Origin: Paraburkholderia edwinii
GTDB lineage: Bacteria > Pseudomonadota > Gammaproteobacteria > Burkholderiales > Burkholderiaceae
Length of the DNA: 64,000 bases
NCBI RefSeq assembly: GCF_019428685.1
Contig: NZ_CP080095.1
Span: 1,798,001 to 1,862,000, forward strand
Reading direction: 5' to 3'
Both the position numbers and the translations under genes were made by a program. Of this stretch, positions 9,485 to 18,075 are shown one piece after another. Numbering within the stretch: position 1 is the first letter of the stretch; each line of letters starts with the position of its first letter. Under the pieces are notes generated by a model. The model did not search any database. It had not been told where the DNA came from and worked only from the letters and a program-made list of their open reading frames with translations.

Positions 9485-10249
9485 CTATTCGCGCGGCGTT
9501 TGCGCATCGAGATGCGCAAGCTTCAGAAAGCGGTAGTACACCGTTTCGGCATTGGACACCGCGATCATGAATCCGGCGCGGCCGTCGAGAAAACCGAGGC
9601 GCAGTACGTAGGTCCGCACGAACGCCCATGCGCCGCGCGCGAGCGCCTTGCCGAACCCGGCGCGCTGGCCTGCCGCATGCCGCTGTTTCGCGCCTGCCGT
9701 CGAATACGCGTCGAGCTTGCGCAGCACCATCTCGAAGTCTTCATACGAGTAGTGCAGCAGCTTGCCCTTGAGGCGCTGGACCGGCGTATCGAACACGAGC
9801 CGCTCGTGCACCAGATCTTCGGAGAAACGGGCGGCGCTGCGTTTGAAAAGACGCGGAATCCAGTCCGGATACCAGCCGCAATGACGGACCCAGTGGCCGC
9901 AGAACGACGACAGCCGGTCGATTGCATAGACGTCCGCACGCGGCGCGGCGAGCGCGGCCGCAATCGACACCGCCAGTTCCGGCGTCACGACTTCGTCGGC
10001 ATCGATCGACAGAACCCAGGTGGTCGTAAGCGCATCGAGCGCGCGGTTCTTTTGCGGGCCGAAGCCGGGCCAGTCGGTGTCGATCACGACGCGTGCGCCG
10101 TGTGCCTGCGCAATCTCCACAGTCGCATCGGTGCTGCCGCCGTCCATGACGACGATCTCGTCGGCAAACGCAACCGACTGCAAGCATTGCGCAAGCCGCA
10201 ACGCGGCGTTTTTCGTGATGATCGCGACACCGAGAGTGGGTTCTTTCAT
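9485..10249 (-). CDS. Glycosyltransferase family 2, LPS core (WaaE/KdtX-like)
   Basis: 254 residues, with a GT-A fold. It starts TLGVAIITKNAALRLAQCL, then has the nucleotide-sugar region DEIVVMDGGSTDATVEIA and the metal-binding LSIDADEVVTPEL. The subgroup with GFGPQKNRAL and WYPDWIPRLFKR is the WaaE/KdtX-type beta-glucosyltransferase that modifies inner-core heptose of lipopolysaccharide at the cytoplasmic face. The neighbouring msbA and heptosyltransferase genes support a role in LPS core assembly. An upstream in-frame ATG at 10333 would add 28 unrelated residues; the start at 10249 gives the conserved N-terminus. Confidence 0.85.
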   Translation of the reverse strand: MKEPTLGVAIITKNAALRLAQCLQSVAFADEIVVMDGGSTDATVEIAQAHGARVVIDTDWPGFGPQKNRALDALTTTWVLSIDADEVVTPELAVSIAAALAAPRADVYAIDRLSSFCGHWVRHCGWYPDWIPRLFKRSAARFSEDLVHERLVFDTPVQRLKGKLLHYSYEDFEMVLRKLDAYSTAGAKQRHAAGQRAGFGKALARGAWAFVRTYVLRLGFLDGRAGFMIAVSNAETVYYRFLKLAHLDAQTPRE

Positions 10250-10431
10250 GCGTGATGGCGGTGATCGGTGTTCTGGGTCGCAGGGTCGCGCAAGTATACA
10301 ATGCTGTTTTTCTTTGCCGGCCGGCGAATTCACCGTTTTTGTGGTGTTGTGCGCATGCGATGCGCGCGCAATCGGGCCATGGTCGCGTCATACGTTGAGC
10401 CATGCGCCGGTCCGCTTATCCTGAGGAAGTC

Positions 10432-12225
10432 TTGAGCGAAAAGCCTACGTTAAGCAAACCGATCGGAACGGGTCAGGCGTCGTCCGCAGTGAACGTATGG
10501 CGCAAGCTTTGGCCTTACCTGAAGCCGCTCTTCTGGGTCGTCGTCGGGGCGATCGTCGCGATGGCCGCGAGCGCCGCCACCGATGCCGCCATTCCCGCCT
10601 TGCTCAAGCCGCTGCTCGATCACGGTTTCGGCGAGCACGGCAGCGACCGCGCGAAATGGTTCGTGCCGATGGCGATCATTGGCCTCGCGCTCGTGCGCAG
10701 CACGTCGCAATACGCGTCGGGCTATCTGCTCGCGTATGTGTCGAACCGCGTGCTGCTCGATCTGCGGCTGAAGATGTTCGAACGCATGATCCACACCAGT
10801 GTCGCGTTCTTCCAGCGCGAGACGGCGAGCACCGTGATCAACGCGATCGTGTTCGAGGTCAACCAGATCCTGAACGTGCTGCTGGGCGTGCTCGTCACGC
10901 TCGTGCGCGATTCGCTGACCGTGCTGTTCCTGCTCGGCTACCTGTTCTATCTGAACTGGCGCCTCACGTTGATCGTCGCGGTGCTGCTGCCGACCATCGG
11001 CTGGCTGGTCGGCAAGATCAACCGGCGCCTGCGGCGCCTGAACCGTGAGCATCAGCTGCTGACGAACGAACTGTCGTACATCGTCGAAGAAACGGTCGGC
11101 GGTTACAAGGTCGTGAAGGTGCATAACGGCGAGCAGTACGAGATGGACCGCTTCACCGAAATGAGCAAGCGCCTGCGCGGCTATTCGATGCGGATGCAGG
11201 TGTCGGGCGGCCTCGCACAGCCGCTCACGCAGTTTCTCGCGTCGATCGCGCTGGCCGTGGTGGTGACCATCGCCGTGGTGCAATCGACGTCCGACCAGAC
11301 GACGGTCGGCGGCTTCGTCGCGTTCGTCACATCGATGCTGCTGATCATCTCGCCGCTCAAGCATCTGATGGACGTCAACCAGCCGCTGCAGCGCGGCATG
11401 ACGGCCGCGGAACTGATCTTCGGGCTGATCGACGAGCCGCCCGAGCCGGCCGGCGGCGGCTTGCCACTCGACCGCGCGAGCGGCGAGATCGAGTTCCGCG
11501 ACGTGTCGTTCGCGTATGGCACGAGCGGGCCGATGCAGCGTCAGACGCTCGAGCAGGTCTCGTTCAAGGTTGCGCCGGGCGAGATGATCGCGCTCGCGGG
11601 GCCGTCGGGCAGCGGTAAGACCACGCTCGTGAATCTGCTGCCGCGCTTTTTCGATCCGTCGGGCGGCGAGGTTCTCGTCGATGGCGTGGCGTTGCCCGAA
11701 TATGGCATTCACGCGCTGCGCAGCCAGATCGCGATGGTGAGCCAGGATGTCGTGCTCTTCAACGACACGATCGCGAGCAACGTCGCGTATGGGCAAACGC
11801 CCGATCGTGAGCGCGTCGTATCGGCGCTGCGCGCGGCGAACCTGTGGGATACCGTCGAAGCGATGGCGAACGGCATCGATACGCTGGTCGGCGACAACGG
11901 CATGATGCTGTCGGGCGGCCAGCGCCAGCGGCTTGCGATCGCGCGCGCGATCTACAAGGATGCGCCGATCCTGATCCTCGACGAAGCGACCTCGGCGCTC
12001 GATTCCGAATCGGAGCGCCATGTGCAGTCGGCGCTCGAAACGCTGATGAAAGGCCGCACGACCCTCGTGATCGCGCACCGGCTGTCGACGATCGAGCGCG
12101 CGGACCGCATTCTCGTGATGGAGGCGGGGCGCATCGCCGAACGCGGCACGCACCGCGAACTGCTGATGCAGAACGGGCTCTATGCGCATCTGCATCGGAT
12201 CCAGTTCCAGCAGAACGCCGCGTGA
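10432..12225 (+). CDS. msbA: Lipid A export ABC transporter, permease/ATPase MsbA
   Basis: 597 residues. A half-transporter flipping lipid A-core across the inner membrane: six membrane spans in the first ~330 residues, then an ATPase with Walker [12 protein letters not shown], signature [14 protein letters not shown], Walker [13 protein letters not shown] and H-loop VIAHRLST. I chose the TTG at 10432, which follows GAGGAAGT with ideal spacing and gives an N-terminus [12 protein letters not shown]. An ATG at 10402 is in frame but has no ribosome site. The divergent GT2 gene and the downstream glycosyltransferases place it in an LPS block. Confidence 0.95.
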   Translation: MSEKPTLSKPIGTGQASSAVNVWRKLWPYLKPLFWVVVGAIVAMAASAATDAAIPALLKPLLDHGFGEHGSDRAKWFVPMAIIGLALVRSTSQYASGYLLAYVSNRVLLDLRLKMFERMIHTSVAFFQRETASTVINAIVFEVNQILNVLLGVLVTLVRDSLTVLFLLGYLFYLNWRLTLIVAVLLPTIGWLVGKINRRLRRLNREHQLLTNELSYIVEETVGGYKVVKVHNGEQYEMDRFTEMSKRLRGYSMRMQVSGGLAQPLTQFLASIALAVVVTIAVVQSTSDQTTVGGFVAFVTSMLLIISPLKHLMDVNQPLQRGMTAAELIFGLIDEPPEPAGGGLPLDRASGEIEFRDVSFAYGTSGPMQRQTLEQVSFKVAPGEMIALAGPSGSGKTTLVNLLPRFFDPSGGEVLVDGVALPEYGIHALRSQIAMVSQDVVLFNDTIASNVAYGQTPDRERVVSALRAANLWDTVEAMANGIDTLVGDNGMMLSGGQRQRLAIARAIYKDAPILILDEATSALDSESERHVQSALETLMKGRTTLVIAHRLSTIERADRILVMEAGRIAERGTHRELLMQNGLYAHLHRIQFQQNAA

Positions 12226-12227
12226 CC

Positions 12228-13310
12228 ATGAAAATCGGCATCTCCAGCAACGCGCTCAAACATAGCGGCGGGCTCGAGCGATATGCGATGGACCTCGTGC
12301 GCGGCTTCGTCGCGGCTGGCGTGACGCCAGAGTTTTTTGCGCGGCGCTTCGATCGGTCGTTGCCGGAAGCCGCGATGGTCCACGCGCATCGGATCAACGT
12401 CTCGCTGCTGCCGGGCAAGTGGCGCGACGGCTGGTTCTCGCGCCGTTTGCGCGCCGCGCGGCGCGCCGCGGGCGTCGATGTGCTGATCGGCGTGAATCGC
12501 GTCGATTCGTCGGAAATTGCGATTTGCGGCGGCACGCACCTGGGCTTTCTACGCGCGACGGGCCGGCGGCGCAAGGGCTCCGACGTCAGACAGATCGCGC
12601 TCGAGCGCAGCCAGTACGACAATTCGAAACTGATCGTCGCGCACTCGCCGTTGATGCGCGACGAACTGCGCGAACTTTACGGTATTGCCGAGGCGAAGAT
12701 TGAAGTGATGTATCCGCCCGTCGACGGCACGCGCTTTTCGCCGGTCGGTGCGGACGAGCGCGCGGCGCTGCGCAAGCGGTTCGGGTTTGCCGATCACGAG
12801 ATCGTGCTGCTCTTTCCGTCGAGCAGTCACGACCGCAAGGGCTTGCCGCTGATCGAGGCCGCGCTGCGCGAGCTCGACGCGACGTTCGTGCTTGCCGTTG
12901 CCGGACGCCCGCCCGAGCGCGTGGATGCGCGCGTGCGCCATCTCGGCTACGCGAAGCATATCGAAGACTGCTACCGTGCCGCGGACTTCACGATACTCGC
13001 GTCGAAGTACGAGCCGTTCGGCCTCGTCGGCATCGAATCGGTGATGTGCGGCACGCCGGTCATTTTCCCGACGACGCTCGGCTGCTGCGCGGCGATCGCG
13101 CCGCACGCGAAACACACGTTCGAACCGAACGACGCGGCCGACCTGCGCGCGACGCTCGAGCGGATCGCACAGCAACATGCGCAGGCGGGCGCCGCGAGTT
13201 CGGCAACGCCCGCCGATGTGGCGCGCGGCGGTGTGCTCTACGACACGCGCATCGCAAGCCATGTCGATACGTTGCTGCGCGCCGCGCAGCGCATCGTCGA
13301 GCGTCGCTGA
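12228..13310 (+). CDS. Glycosyltransferase family 4 (LPS core type)
   Basis: 360 residues with a GT-B fold. The N-terminal acceptor domain opens MKIGISSNALKHSGGLERYA, the glycine loop of GT4 enzymes. The C-terminal donor domain carries FPSSSHDRKGLPLIEAAL and the E-x7-E region SKYEPFGLVGIESVMCGTPV. The ATG lies two bases after the msbA stop codon; a GTG two codons earlier would overlap it. The tight coupling to msbA and the downstream GT9 and ligase genes implies addition of a core or O-chain sugar to lipopolysaccharide. Donor and linkage cannot be deduced. Confidence 0.88.
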   Translation: MKIGISSNALKHSGGLERYAMDLVRGFVAAGVTPEFFARRFDRSLPEAAMVHAHRINVSLLPGKWRDGWFSRRLRAARRAAGVDVLIGVNRVDSSEIAICGGTHLGFLRATGRRRKGSDVRQIALERSQYDNSKLIVAHSPLMRDELRELYGIAEAKIEVMYPPVDGTRFSPVGADERAALRKRFGFADHEIVLLFPSSSHDRKGLPLIEAALRELDATFVLAVAGRPPERVDARVRHLGYAKHIEDCYRAADFTILASKYEPFGLVGIESVMCGTPVIFPTTLGCCAAIAPHAKHTFEPNDAADLRATLERIAQQHAQAGAASSATPADVARGGVLYDTRIASHVDTLLRAAQRIVERR

Positions 13311-13801
13311 CTGCCGCGCCTTCGACTGCTTTGCGCAGCGTCGTTATCCGCTGCTTCGCCGTCCCTTCTAGCCGCTTTCCGCCGTTTCCAACCGCTCGTT
13401 CCTTCAAGCCGGACGCAGCCTGCGCAACGTTTCGAGCCCTGGTCCAAGTCGTGAACGGCACAGGCTGCATGTTATGATCGGCCGTTCGTGTTTCAGCCTT
13501 GTGCAGTCTGCCGTGCGCGCGAACTCGCCGTTACTGTGCCTGGTTTTTGCCTGTTTCACCGCACTTATTTCGTCAGGCTTAACGCGTCATGCTGTCACGC
13601 TGACGAACCGGCTGAGCATTGAAGTCTGCTGTAAAAGTGTGCCGACTTTTTGGGATATACCCGGTCGCGTGTCGTGTGGCCTGATGTGTGAAGCGACCGT
13701 TCAGAATGAAACCGCTGAAGAAGTAAGCAGGGGAATGCGGCTTCTTGCCGGATAACGGCGTACAGCAAGATGACAGGCGGGATTCACTCGCCGATACCCC
13801 G
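13311..13801 (+). other. Long intergenic region before the GT9 gene
   Basis: About 490 bases, noticeably less GC-rich in the right half than flanking coding DNA. An in-frame reading from TTG 13745 could extend the next gene by 19 residues. A 93-codon frame at 13474-13755 has no ribosome site and no recognisable features. A TATGAT box at 13473-13478 is a possible promoter element, which would give a leader of about 300 bases. I see no known riboswitch or sRNA. Confidence 0.4.
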
Positions 13802-14932
13802 ATGAGTCGACTAGCTGGACGTATCCGAATTTTTGCCCGCGCGCTGCCGCGGCTCCTCGCGAAGCCGCTGCGCCGCAAGCCGTTGCATCCGCAACGGATT
13901 CTGATCGCACATCATCTATTGCTCGGCGATACGCTGCTGCTGGCGCCGCTGCTCGCAAAGCTGCGCGCGCAGTATCGCGACGCGCAAATCGTGCTCGCCT
14001 GCCCGAAGGCGATCGTGCCGCTCTATGCGGGCCGGCCGTATGGCGTGACGGCGTTGCCGTTCGATCCGCGCGATTTCGCAAGCGTGCGCAGTGTGTTGCG
14101 TTCGGGTCCGTACGATCTCGGCATCGTGGCCGGCGACAACCGGCATAGCTGGCTCGCGCTTGCCGCCGATTGCCGCTGGATCATCGCGCATGCGCACGAT
14201 GTGCCCGCATGGAAAAACTGGCCCGTCAACGAAGCCGTGCCGTATCCGGCCACGCCAGCCGCATGGGCCGATCTGGCGGCCGATCTCGTGCCGGGCGTCG
14301 AGCCGCGGGCCTATCATCCAGACGATTGGCCCGCGCCGGCCCATGTCGAACTCCCGCATGCCGACCTGCTCGCGCAGCCGTACGTCGTGCTGCATCCGGG
14401 CGCGAGCACCGCGGTCAAGCGTTGGCCCGACACGCGCTGGCTCGAGGTGGCACGGTTCGTCGAAGCGCTCGGCTATATGCCGGTATGGAGCGGCGGGCCC
14501 GGCGAAGTCGAACTGATCCGCACCATCGACCCCGATCCGCGCCATCCGAATCTTGCAGGCAGGCTGGGGCTCGGCGAACTGTGGCATCTTTTCGCCGGCG
14601 CGAAAGCGATCGTCTGCCCCGATACCGGCGTCGCGCATCTGGGGCGGCTCGTCGGCGTGCCGACTGTCGCGCTCTTCGGTCCCGGTAATGCATCGATTCA
14701 CGGCGCCGGCCGATACTGGCGCAATATGCCGTTCTTCGCGGTCACGATTGCCGACATGCCGTGCCGCGATGAGCCTTTTATTTTCCGTCGCAGGGTCGAG
14801 TGGGTGCGGCGCTGCGATCGCAACGCGACCACCTGCGTCGCGTGGCGCGGCGACCATGCGGACTGTATGGGCCGGCTGTCCGTCGCCGCGGTGTGCGACG
14901 CGCTACACAACGTTCTGGTGAAGGTGCAATGA
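13802..14932 (+). CDS. Glycosyltransferase family 9 (ADP-heptose:LPS heptosyltransferase-like)
   Basis: 376 residues from the ATG at 13802. The N-terminal Rossmann domain begins RILIAHHLLLGDTLLLAPLL, matching the GDxLLxxP region of heptosyltransferases. The C-terminal domain has VLHPGASTAVKRWP, GLGELWHLFAGAKAIVCPDT and GVAHLGRLVGVPTVALFGPG, the ADP-heptose-binding signature. It would transfer heptose or a similar sugar onto LPS core in the cytoplasm. The stop codon overlaps the start of the next gene (ATGA). An alternative TTG start at 13745 has AGGGGA about 11 bases upstream, so the N-terminus is uncertain. Confidence 0.87.
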   Translation: MSRLAGRIRIFARALPRLLAKPLRRKPLHPQRILIAHHLLLGDTLLLAPLLAKLRAQYRDAQIVLACPKAIVPLYAGRPYGVTALPFDPRDFASVRSVLRSGPYDLGIVAGDNRHSWLALAADCRWIIAHAHDVPAWKNWPVNEAVPYPATPAAWADLAADLVPGVEPRAYHPDDWPAPAHVELPHADLLAQPYVVLHPGASTAVKRWPDTRWLEVARFVEALGYMPVWSGGPGEVELIRTIDPDPRHPNLAGRLGLGELWHLFAGAKAIVCPDTGVAHLGRLVGVPTVALFGPGNASIHGAGRYWRNMPFFAVTIADMPCRDEPFIFRRRVEWVRRCDRNATTCVAWRGDHADCMGRLSVAAVCDALHNVLVKVQ

Positions 14933-16254
14933 GCCTGATTGCGGCGCGCGTCGAGCGCGCACTCTGGATCGCGTGTCCCGTGCTTCTGTTCGTCATGATG
15001 TTCGCGCACATGACGGCGATCGTTTATATCGCGCTTGCCGTGCTCGCAATCGGCACGCTGGCAGCCGCATGGTCCGCGTTCCGCACGGGCGGCGTACGGC
15101 ATCTGAAGTGGCCGCTGGCGTTGCCGATCGCGGCGTGGGCCTCGTGGACGCTGGCGTCGATCGGCTGGTCGTTCGCGCCGTCGGTGAGCCTGCACGCATG
15201 GTTCGACGAAGTGTTTTATCCGCTCGTCGCATTCTGGGCGTTCTGGGTGCTCGGCAAGAAGAGCGCGCACCCCGAGCGGCTCGTGCTGGTCGCGTGGCTC
15301 GCGTGTGCGGTGCTCGTGCTGACGAGCGTGGTCTACTGGGGGCGTCTGCAGCCGCCGACCGCCGATACCTTCCTGTTGCACTACTACGCGCGCGTCGGCC
15401 ACACCAGTACGCTCGCGATCTTCGCGCTTACCCTGTTTGCCGGCACGCTGCTGACGCGGCGGCGCTGGCGCGCGGTGGGCGCGCTCGGCATCGTGCTGTG
15501 CCTGTTCATCGGTCTTGCGACCTTGAACCGCTTCTTCTGGCCCGCGGTCGCCGTGACGCTCGTGATCGCGTTCTATCCGCTGTATCGCCGGCATCTGGTG
15601 CTGGCCGCGCTGTCGATCGTGATCCTGGCGGTCGCGGGGCTCGGCACGCTGGAACTCAGCTCGCGCCTCAGAATCGGCGAAGCGGTGGTGCAGGCGCCGC
15701 GCAGCGCGCTGACGATCGACGGCCACGCGATCTACCTGCCGCATGCGCTATCGGGCATCGACGATACGATGGCCGGCGATACGCGTCCGCGTCTGTGGGC
15801 GTTCTACACGTCGGCGGCAAAATCGCATGAATGGCTCGGGATCGGTTTTGGCAAGCCGCTGCCGGGCCTCGCGTATCACAGCGTCATGCCGGACGCGCTG
15901 CTGAAATTCGAGCCCGTTGCGCTTACGCATGCGCACAACCTGTTTCTCAATACGTGGCTGCAAACCGGGGTGATCGGGGTTGCGCTGCAGATCGTGCTGT
16001 TCGTCGCGCTGATCGCGCGCTTCTGGCAATTGCGGCGCGTCAACCTGTGGTTATGCGCGGCGGGCGTCGCGCTCGTCGTCGGCATGATTACGAAGAACAT
16101 CACCGACGACTTCATGTGGCAAACGACCATGCTCGCGTTCTGGTCGTTCGCGGGCCTGATGCTCGGCTGCGGCGAGCGGCAGCGCGACGGGCACGTACAG
16201 GCGCCACGGGAGTCGCGTGTCGAGGATTTGGGCAAAGGGTCGCGCGACGCGTAA
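14929..16254 (+). CDS. O-antigen ligase family membrane protein
   Basis: 441 residues with about ten to twelve transmembrane spans, Wzy/WaaL-type. The large periplasmic loop near residues 230-340 is followed by LTHAHNLFLNTWLQTGVIGV, the H-x-x-H-N-x-x-L...G signature of the O-antigen ligase/polymerase superfamily. The start overlaps the GT9 stop (ATGA) and AAGGTG sits two bases before the ATG. Position at the end of the LPS-core block suggests it joins O-antigen to lipid A-core, but a polymerase role cannot be excluded from sequence alone. Confidence 0.88.
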   Translation: MSLIAARVERALWIACPVLLFVMMFAHMTAIVYIALAVLAIGTLAAAWSAFRTGGVRHLKWPLALPIAAWASWTLASIGWSFAPSVSLHAWFDEVFYPLVAFWAFWVLGKKSAHPERLVLVAWLACAVLVLTSVVYWGRLQPPTADTFLLHYYARVGHTSTLAIFALTLFAGTLLTRRRWRAVGALGIVLCLFIGLATLNRFFWPAVAVTLVIAFYPLYRRHLVLAALSIVILAVAGLGTLELSSRLRIGEAVVQAPRSALTIDGHAIYLPHALSGIDDTMAGDTRPRLWAFYTSAAKSHEWLGIGFGKPLPGLAYHSVMPDALLKFEPVALTHAHNLFLNTWLQTGVIGVALQIVLFVALIARFWQLRRVNLWLCAAGVALVVGMITKNITDDFMWQTTMLAFWSFAGLMLGCGERQRDGHVQAPRESRVEDLGKGSRDA

Positions 16255-16304
16255 GCTCGCGCGGCTTGCGTGTTCAGCGCTCACGCGCTCATGCGCTCGT
16301 ACGC

Positions 16305-16658
16305 TCACACACCGCTCGTTACGAGCGATAACACCGACAGATCCGGATGCGTGCCGTCAATAATGCCGCGGCCGACGTTGAGCGCTTCGGCGAATGCGTC
16401 TTGCGCCGTTGCGAACGCGTCGTCGCCGTCCGCATGAAACGGCACGGTATGGCCGGGCAGCGCGACATTGGCGCCGGGATGGCAAACGTAGCCGATATAC
16501 GTGTAGCGCGCGGGCTTGCTTTCATCGGCTGACACATAGGCCGTGCTGTTCGCGAGGTCGGCGCCATGTTTGAGGCGCGTCGACACATGAATCTCGAACC
16601 CTTCGTAGTCGACCGCTTCGTGATCGACCGTTTGCGAACTGACGTCATCGTCGGACAT
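16305..16658 (-). CDS. Hypothetical protein, 117 aa
   Basis: The frame opens MSDDDVSSQTVDHEAVDYEG and continues with FEIHVSTRLKHGADLANSTA and YTYIGYVCHPGAN. It is acidic and soluble, with no signal peptide or membrane span. A GAGG five bases before the ATG at 16658 supports this start over the in-frame ATG at 16742. It follows the 56-aa membrane protein gene by 56 bases on the same strand, so they may be co-transcribed. I do not recognise the family. Confidence 0.7.
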   Translation of the reverse strand: MSDDDVSSQTVDHEAVDYEGFEIHVSTRLKHGADLANSTAYVSADESKPARYTYIGYVCHPGANVALPGHTVPFHADGDDAFATAQDAFAEALNVGRGIIDGTHPDLSVLSLVTSGV

Positions 16659-16714
16659 GGTGGCCTCGCTACAACCGTGATGTTGCGACAGCGGGTGCTG
16701 CCAGCGAGTGCTGA

Positions 16715-16885
16715 TCAATGCCGATGCCGCATCCGTTCCCACAGGTGACGGCGATCGAAGCGGCCTTCCGTGCGGTCGGCCGTTTTGCCGCGATGGGTTT
16801 CGCGCCGCAACTGATGCGTGAGAAGAATCGCCGCGAAAGCGATGAGCACCACTGCTATCACGACGCTTACCATTGATTCAGCCAT
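16715..16885 (-). CDS. Small single-span membrane protein, 56 aa
   Basis: A 56-residue frame reads MAESMVSVVIAVVLIAFAAI, then LLTHQLRRETHRGKTADRTE, then a basic, His/Arg-rich end. One hydrophobic helix covers about residues 5-23, followed by a strongly positive tail, which predicts N-out/C-in insertion. The ATG is preceded by CGGAGG with five bases of spacing, an excellent ribosome site. I do not recognise it as a named family. It precedes the 117-aa hypothetical gene. Confidence 0.7.
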   Translation of the reverse strand: MAESMVSVVIAVVLIAFAAILLTHQLRRETHRGKTADRTEGRFDRRHLWERMRHRH

Positions 16886-17036
16886 GGCAGCCTCCGTTTG
16901 ATTCCGATCACATCTAAAAGTCTAGGTGATCCCGGTGATCCGCACGGCCCGCGCGTGGTGGCGCATCGGTTCCCAATATGTAACGGCTTGTAACGACTAC
17001 ACGGAGCGGGACGAAATTGCCTGGTCGGCGCCGCGG

Positions 17037-17240
17037 TCAGCGCTTGGGACGACGGTCGTCGGCGAGCAGCGCCTCGAGCCCGAACAGCCATGCAATGCCG
17101 AGCGTCAGAAGGCCGACGGGCGTCGGCTCCGGTTCGGCTTCGGCGGCGCGCGCCGGCGCTGCGAGTGAACTGAAGCATTGACCGAAACCCGGTGCTTCGG
17201 CGGTGGACTCTTCGATGATTTCGATACGGTCGGCATGCAT
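17037..17240 (-). CDS. Hypothetical small protein, 67 aa
   Basis: An acidic N-terminus (MHADRIEIIEESTAEAPGFG) is followed by an Ala/Pro/Glu linker and a short hydrophobic stretch (VGLLTLGIAWLFGLEALL) near the C-terminus. Codon choice matches the genome, with strong GC preference in third positions. The ribosome site is weak (a GGA about nine bases upstream). It may be a small membrane-associated protein. No family recognised; reality is moderately uncertain. Confidence 0.4.
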   Translation of the reverse strand: MHADRIEIIEESTAEAPGFGQCFSSLAAPARAAEAEPEPTPVGLLTLGIAWLFGLEALLADDRRPKR

Positions 17241-17380
17241 GGCGGTGGTCCGGCGTATGGTGTGGTATGCCGATAAAGCAAGCGCTGTGCCATCTCGTCG
17301 AATGCCCCGCCAGACGGGGGTTATGCGGTAACTGCGAGTTCGTCCTATGCCATCCGGCCGAGGCGAAGTTCGCTTTTACC

Positions 17381-17427
17381 GTAGCTACAATTGGAGCTTG
17401 CAACGCGCCACTTTTCGTAGCTACAAT
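17381..17427 (+). promoter_or_regulatory. brnTA promoter with duplicated GTAGCTACAAT element
   Basis: GTAGCTACAAT occurs at 17381-17391 and again at 17417-17427, each containing the palindrome GTAGCTAC. The second copy supplies a -10 hexamer TACAAT (17422-17427), with TTGCAA (17398-17403) 18 bases upstream as -35. Transcription would begin near 17434, almost at the brnT start codon. BrnA-type antitoxins autorepress their operons, so these repeats are good operator candidates. Confidence 0.6.
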
Positions 17428-17435
17428 ATATGCAG

Positions 17436-17729
17436 ATGCACGTCACTTATGACTCGTTGAAGAACGAGAGCAACGTCGCCAAACACGGTGTCGATTTATC
17501 GTCTGCAGCGTTTCTCGACTGGTCGGAGGTGATGGCTTGTGTCGATACGCGCCGCGATTACCTCGAAGTTCGGGAAATCGGCTACGGCATAATCGGCGAG
17601 CGTCTTTTTTGTGTCGTCTTCACGCAGCGCGACGACACCATGCACATCATCAGCCTGCGCAAGGCGAATCAGCGAGAGGTCAGAAACTATGTCGAGCAAA
17701 TCGAAGATCGTCATGCCGAGTCCGGATGA
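17436..17729 (+). CDS. brnT: BrnT family toxin (DUF497)
   Basis: 97 residues from ATG 17436; an in-frame ATG six bases upstream is also possible. BrnT is a RelE-like ribonuclease toxin. Typical features are the opening HVTYDSLKNESNVAKHGVDL, the aromatic-acidic FLDWSEV, DTRRDYLEVREIGYGIIGER and the C-terminal HIISLRKANQREVRNY. There is no Shine-Dalgarno sequence and the predicted transcript begins almost at the ATG, suggesting leaderless translation. The gene overlaps brnA by 41 bases. It is less GC-rich than its neighbours, consistent with horizontal acquisition. Confidence 0.88.
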   Translation: MHVTYDSLKNESNVAKHGVDLSSAAFLDWSEVMACVDTRRDYLEVREIGYGIIGERLFCVVFTQRDDTMHIISLRKANQREVRNYVEQIEDRHAESG

Positions 17730-17973
17730 AGACGCAGCGATCAACCGCGGAATCGCGGCGGATCCTGACACCTTCGAAGTCCCCGCTGAAGCATTCAGGC
17801 AGATGAAGCCGCTCGGCTCGCGCGGCCGGCCGCGTCTCGAGTCGCCGAAAGTGCTTGTGTCGATCCGCTACGACGCGGACGTCATCGAACGCTTTCGCGC
17901 GACCGGCGAAGGCTGGCAAACGCGCATGAACGATGCGTTGCGCGATTGGCTGCGCGCGCATCAGCCGTCGTAA
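17689..17973 (+). CDS. brnA: BrnA family antitoxin
   Basis: 94 residues. The acidic N-terminal part (MPSPDEDAAINRGIAADPDT) would wrap and neutralise BrnT. The C-terminal part VLVSIRYDADVIERFRATGE then GWQTRMNDALRDWLRAH is the ribbon-helix-helix region used for DNA binding and dimerisation. The start lies inside brnT, which couples translation of the two proteins. The pair sits between small hypothetical genes and the core gene rng. Confidence 0.88.
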   Translation: MSSKSKIVMPSPDEDAAINRGIAADPDTFEVPAEAFRQMKPLGSRGRPRLESPKVLVSIRYDADVIERFRATGEGWQTRMNDALRDWLRAHQPS

Positions 17974-18075
17974 GTGCGTGGGTCAAAGGCGCTGGGTCAA
18001 AGGCATTGCGGCAAAGCTGTTGTGAAGCCGTGAGTGAAACCGGCAGTGAAACCGCGTGCGAAGCCGTTTGCGCGC

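Noticed and set aside
13474..13755. 93-codon frame before the GT9 gene
   Set aside because: No ribosome site, atypical codon use and no recognisable protein features; kept only as part of an unexplained intergenic region.
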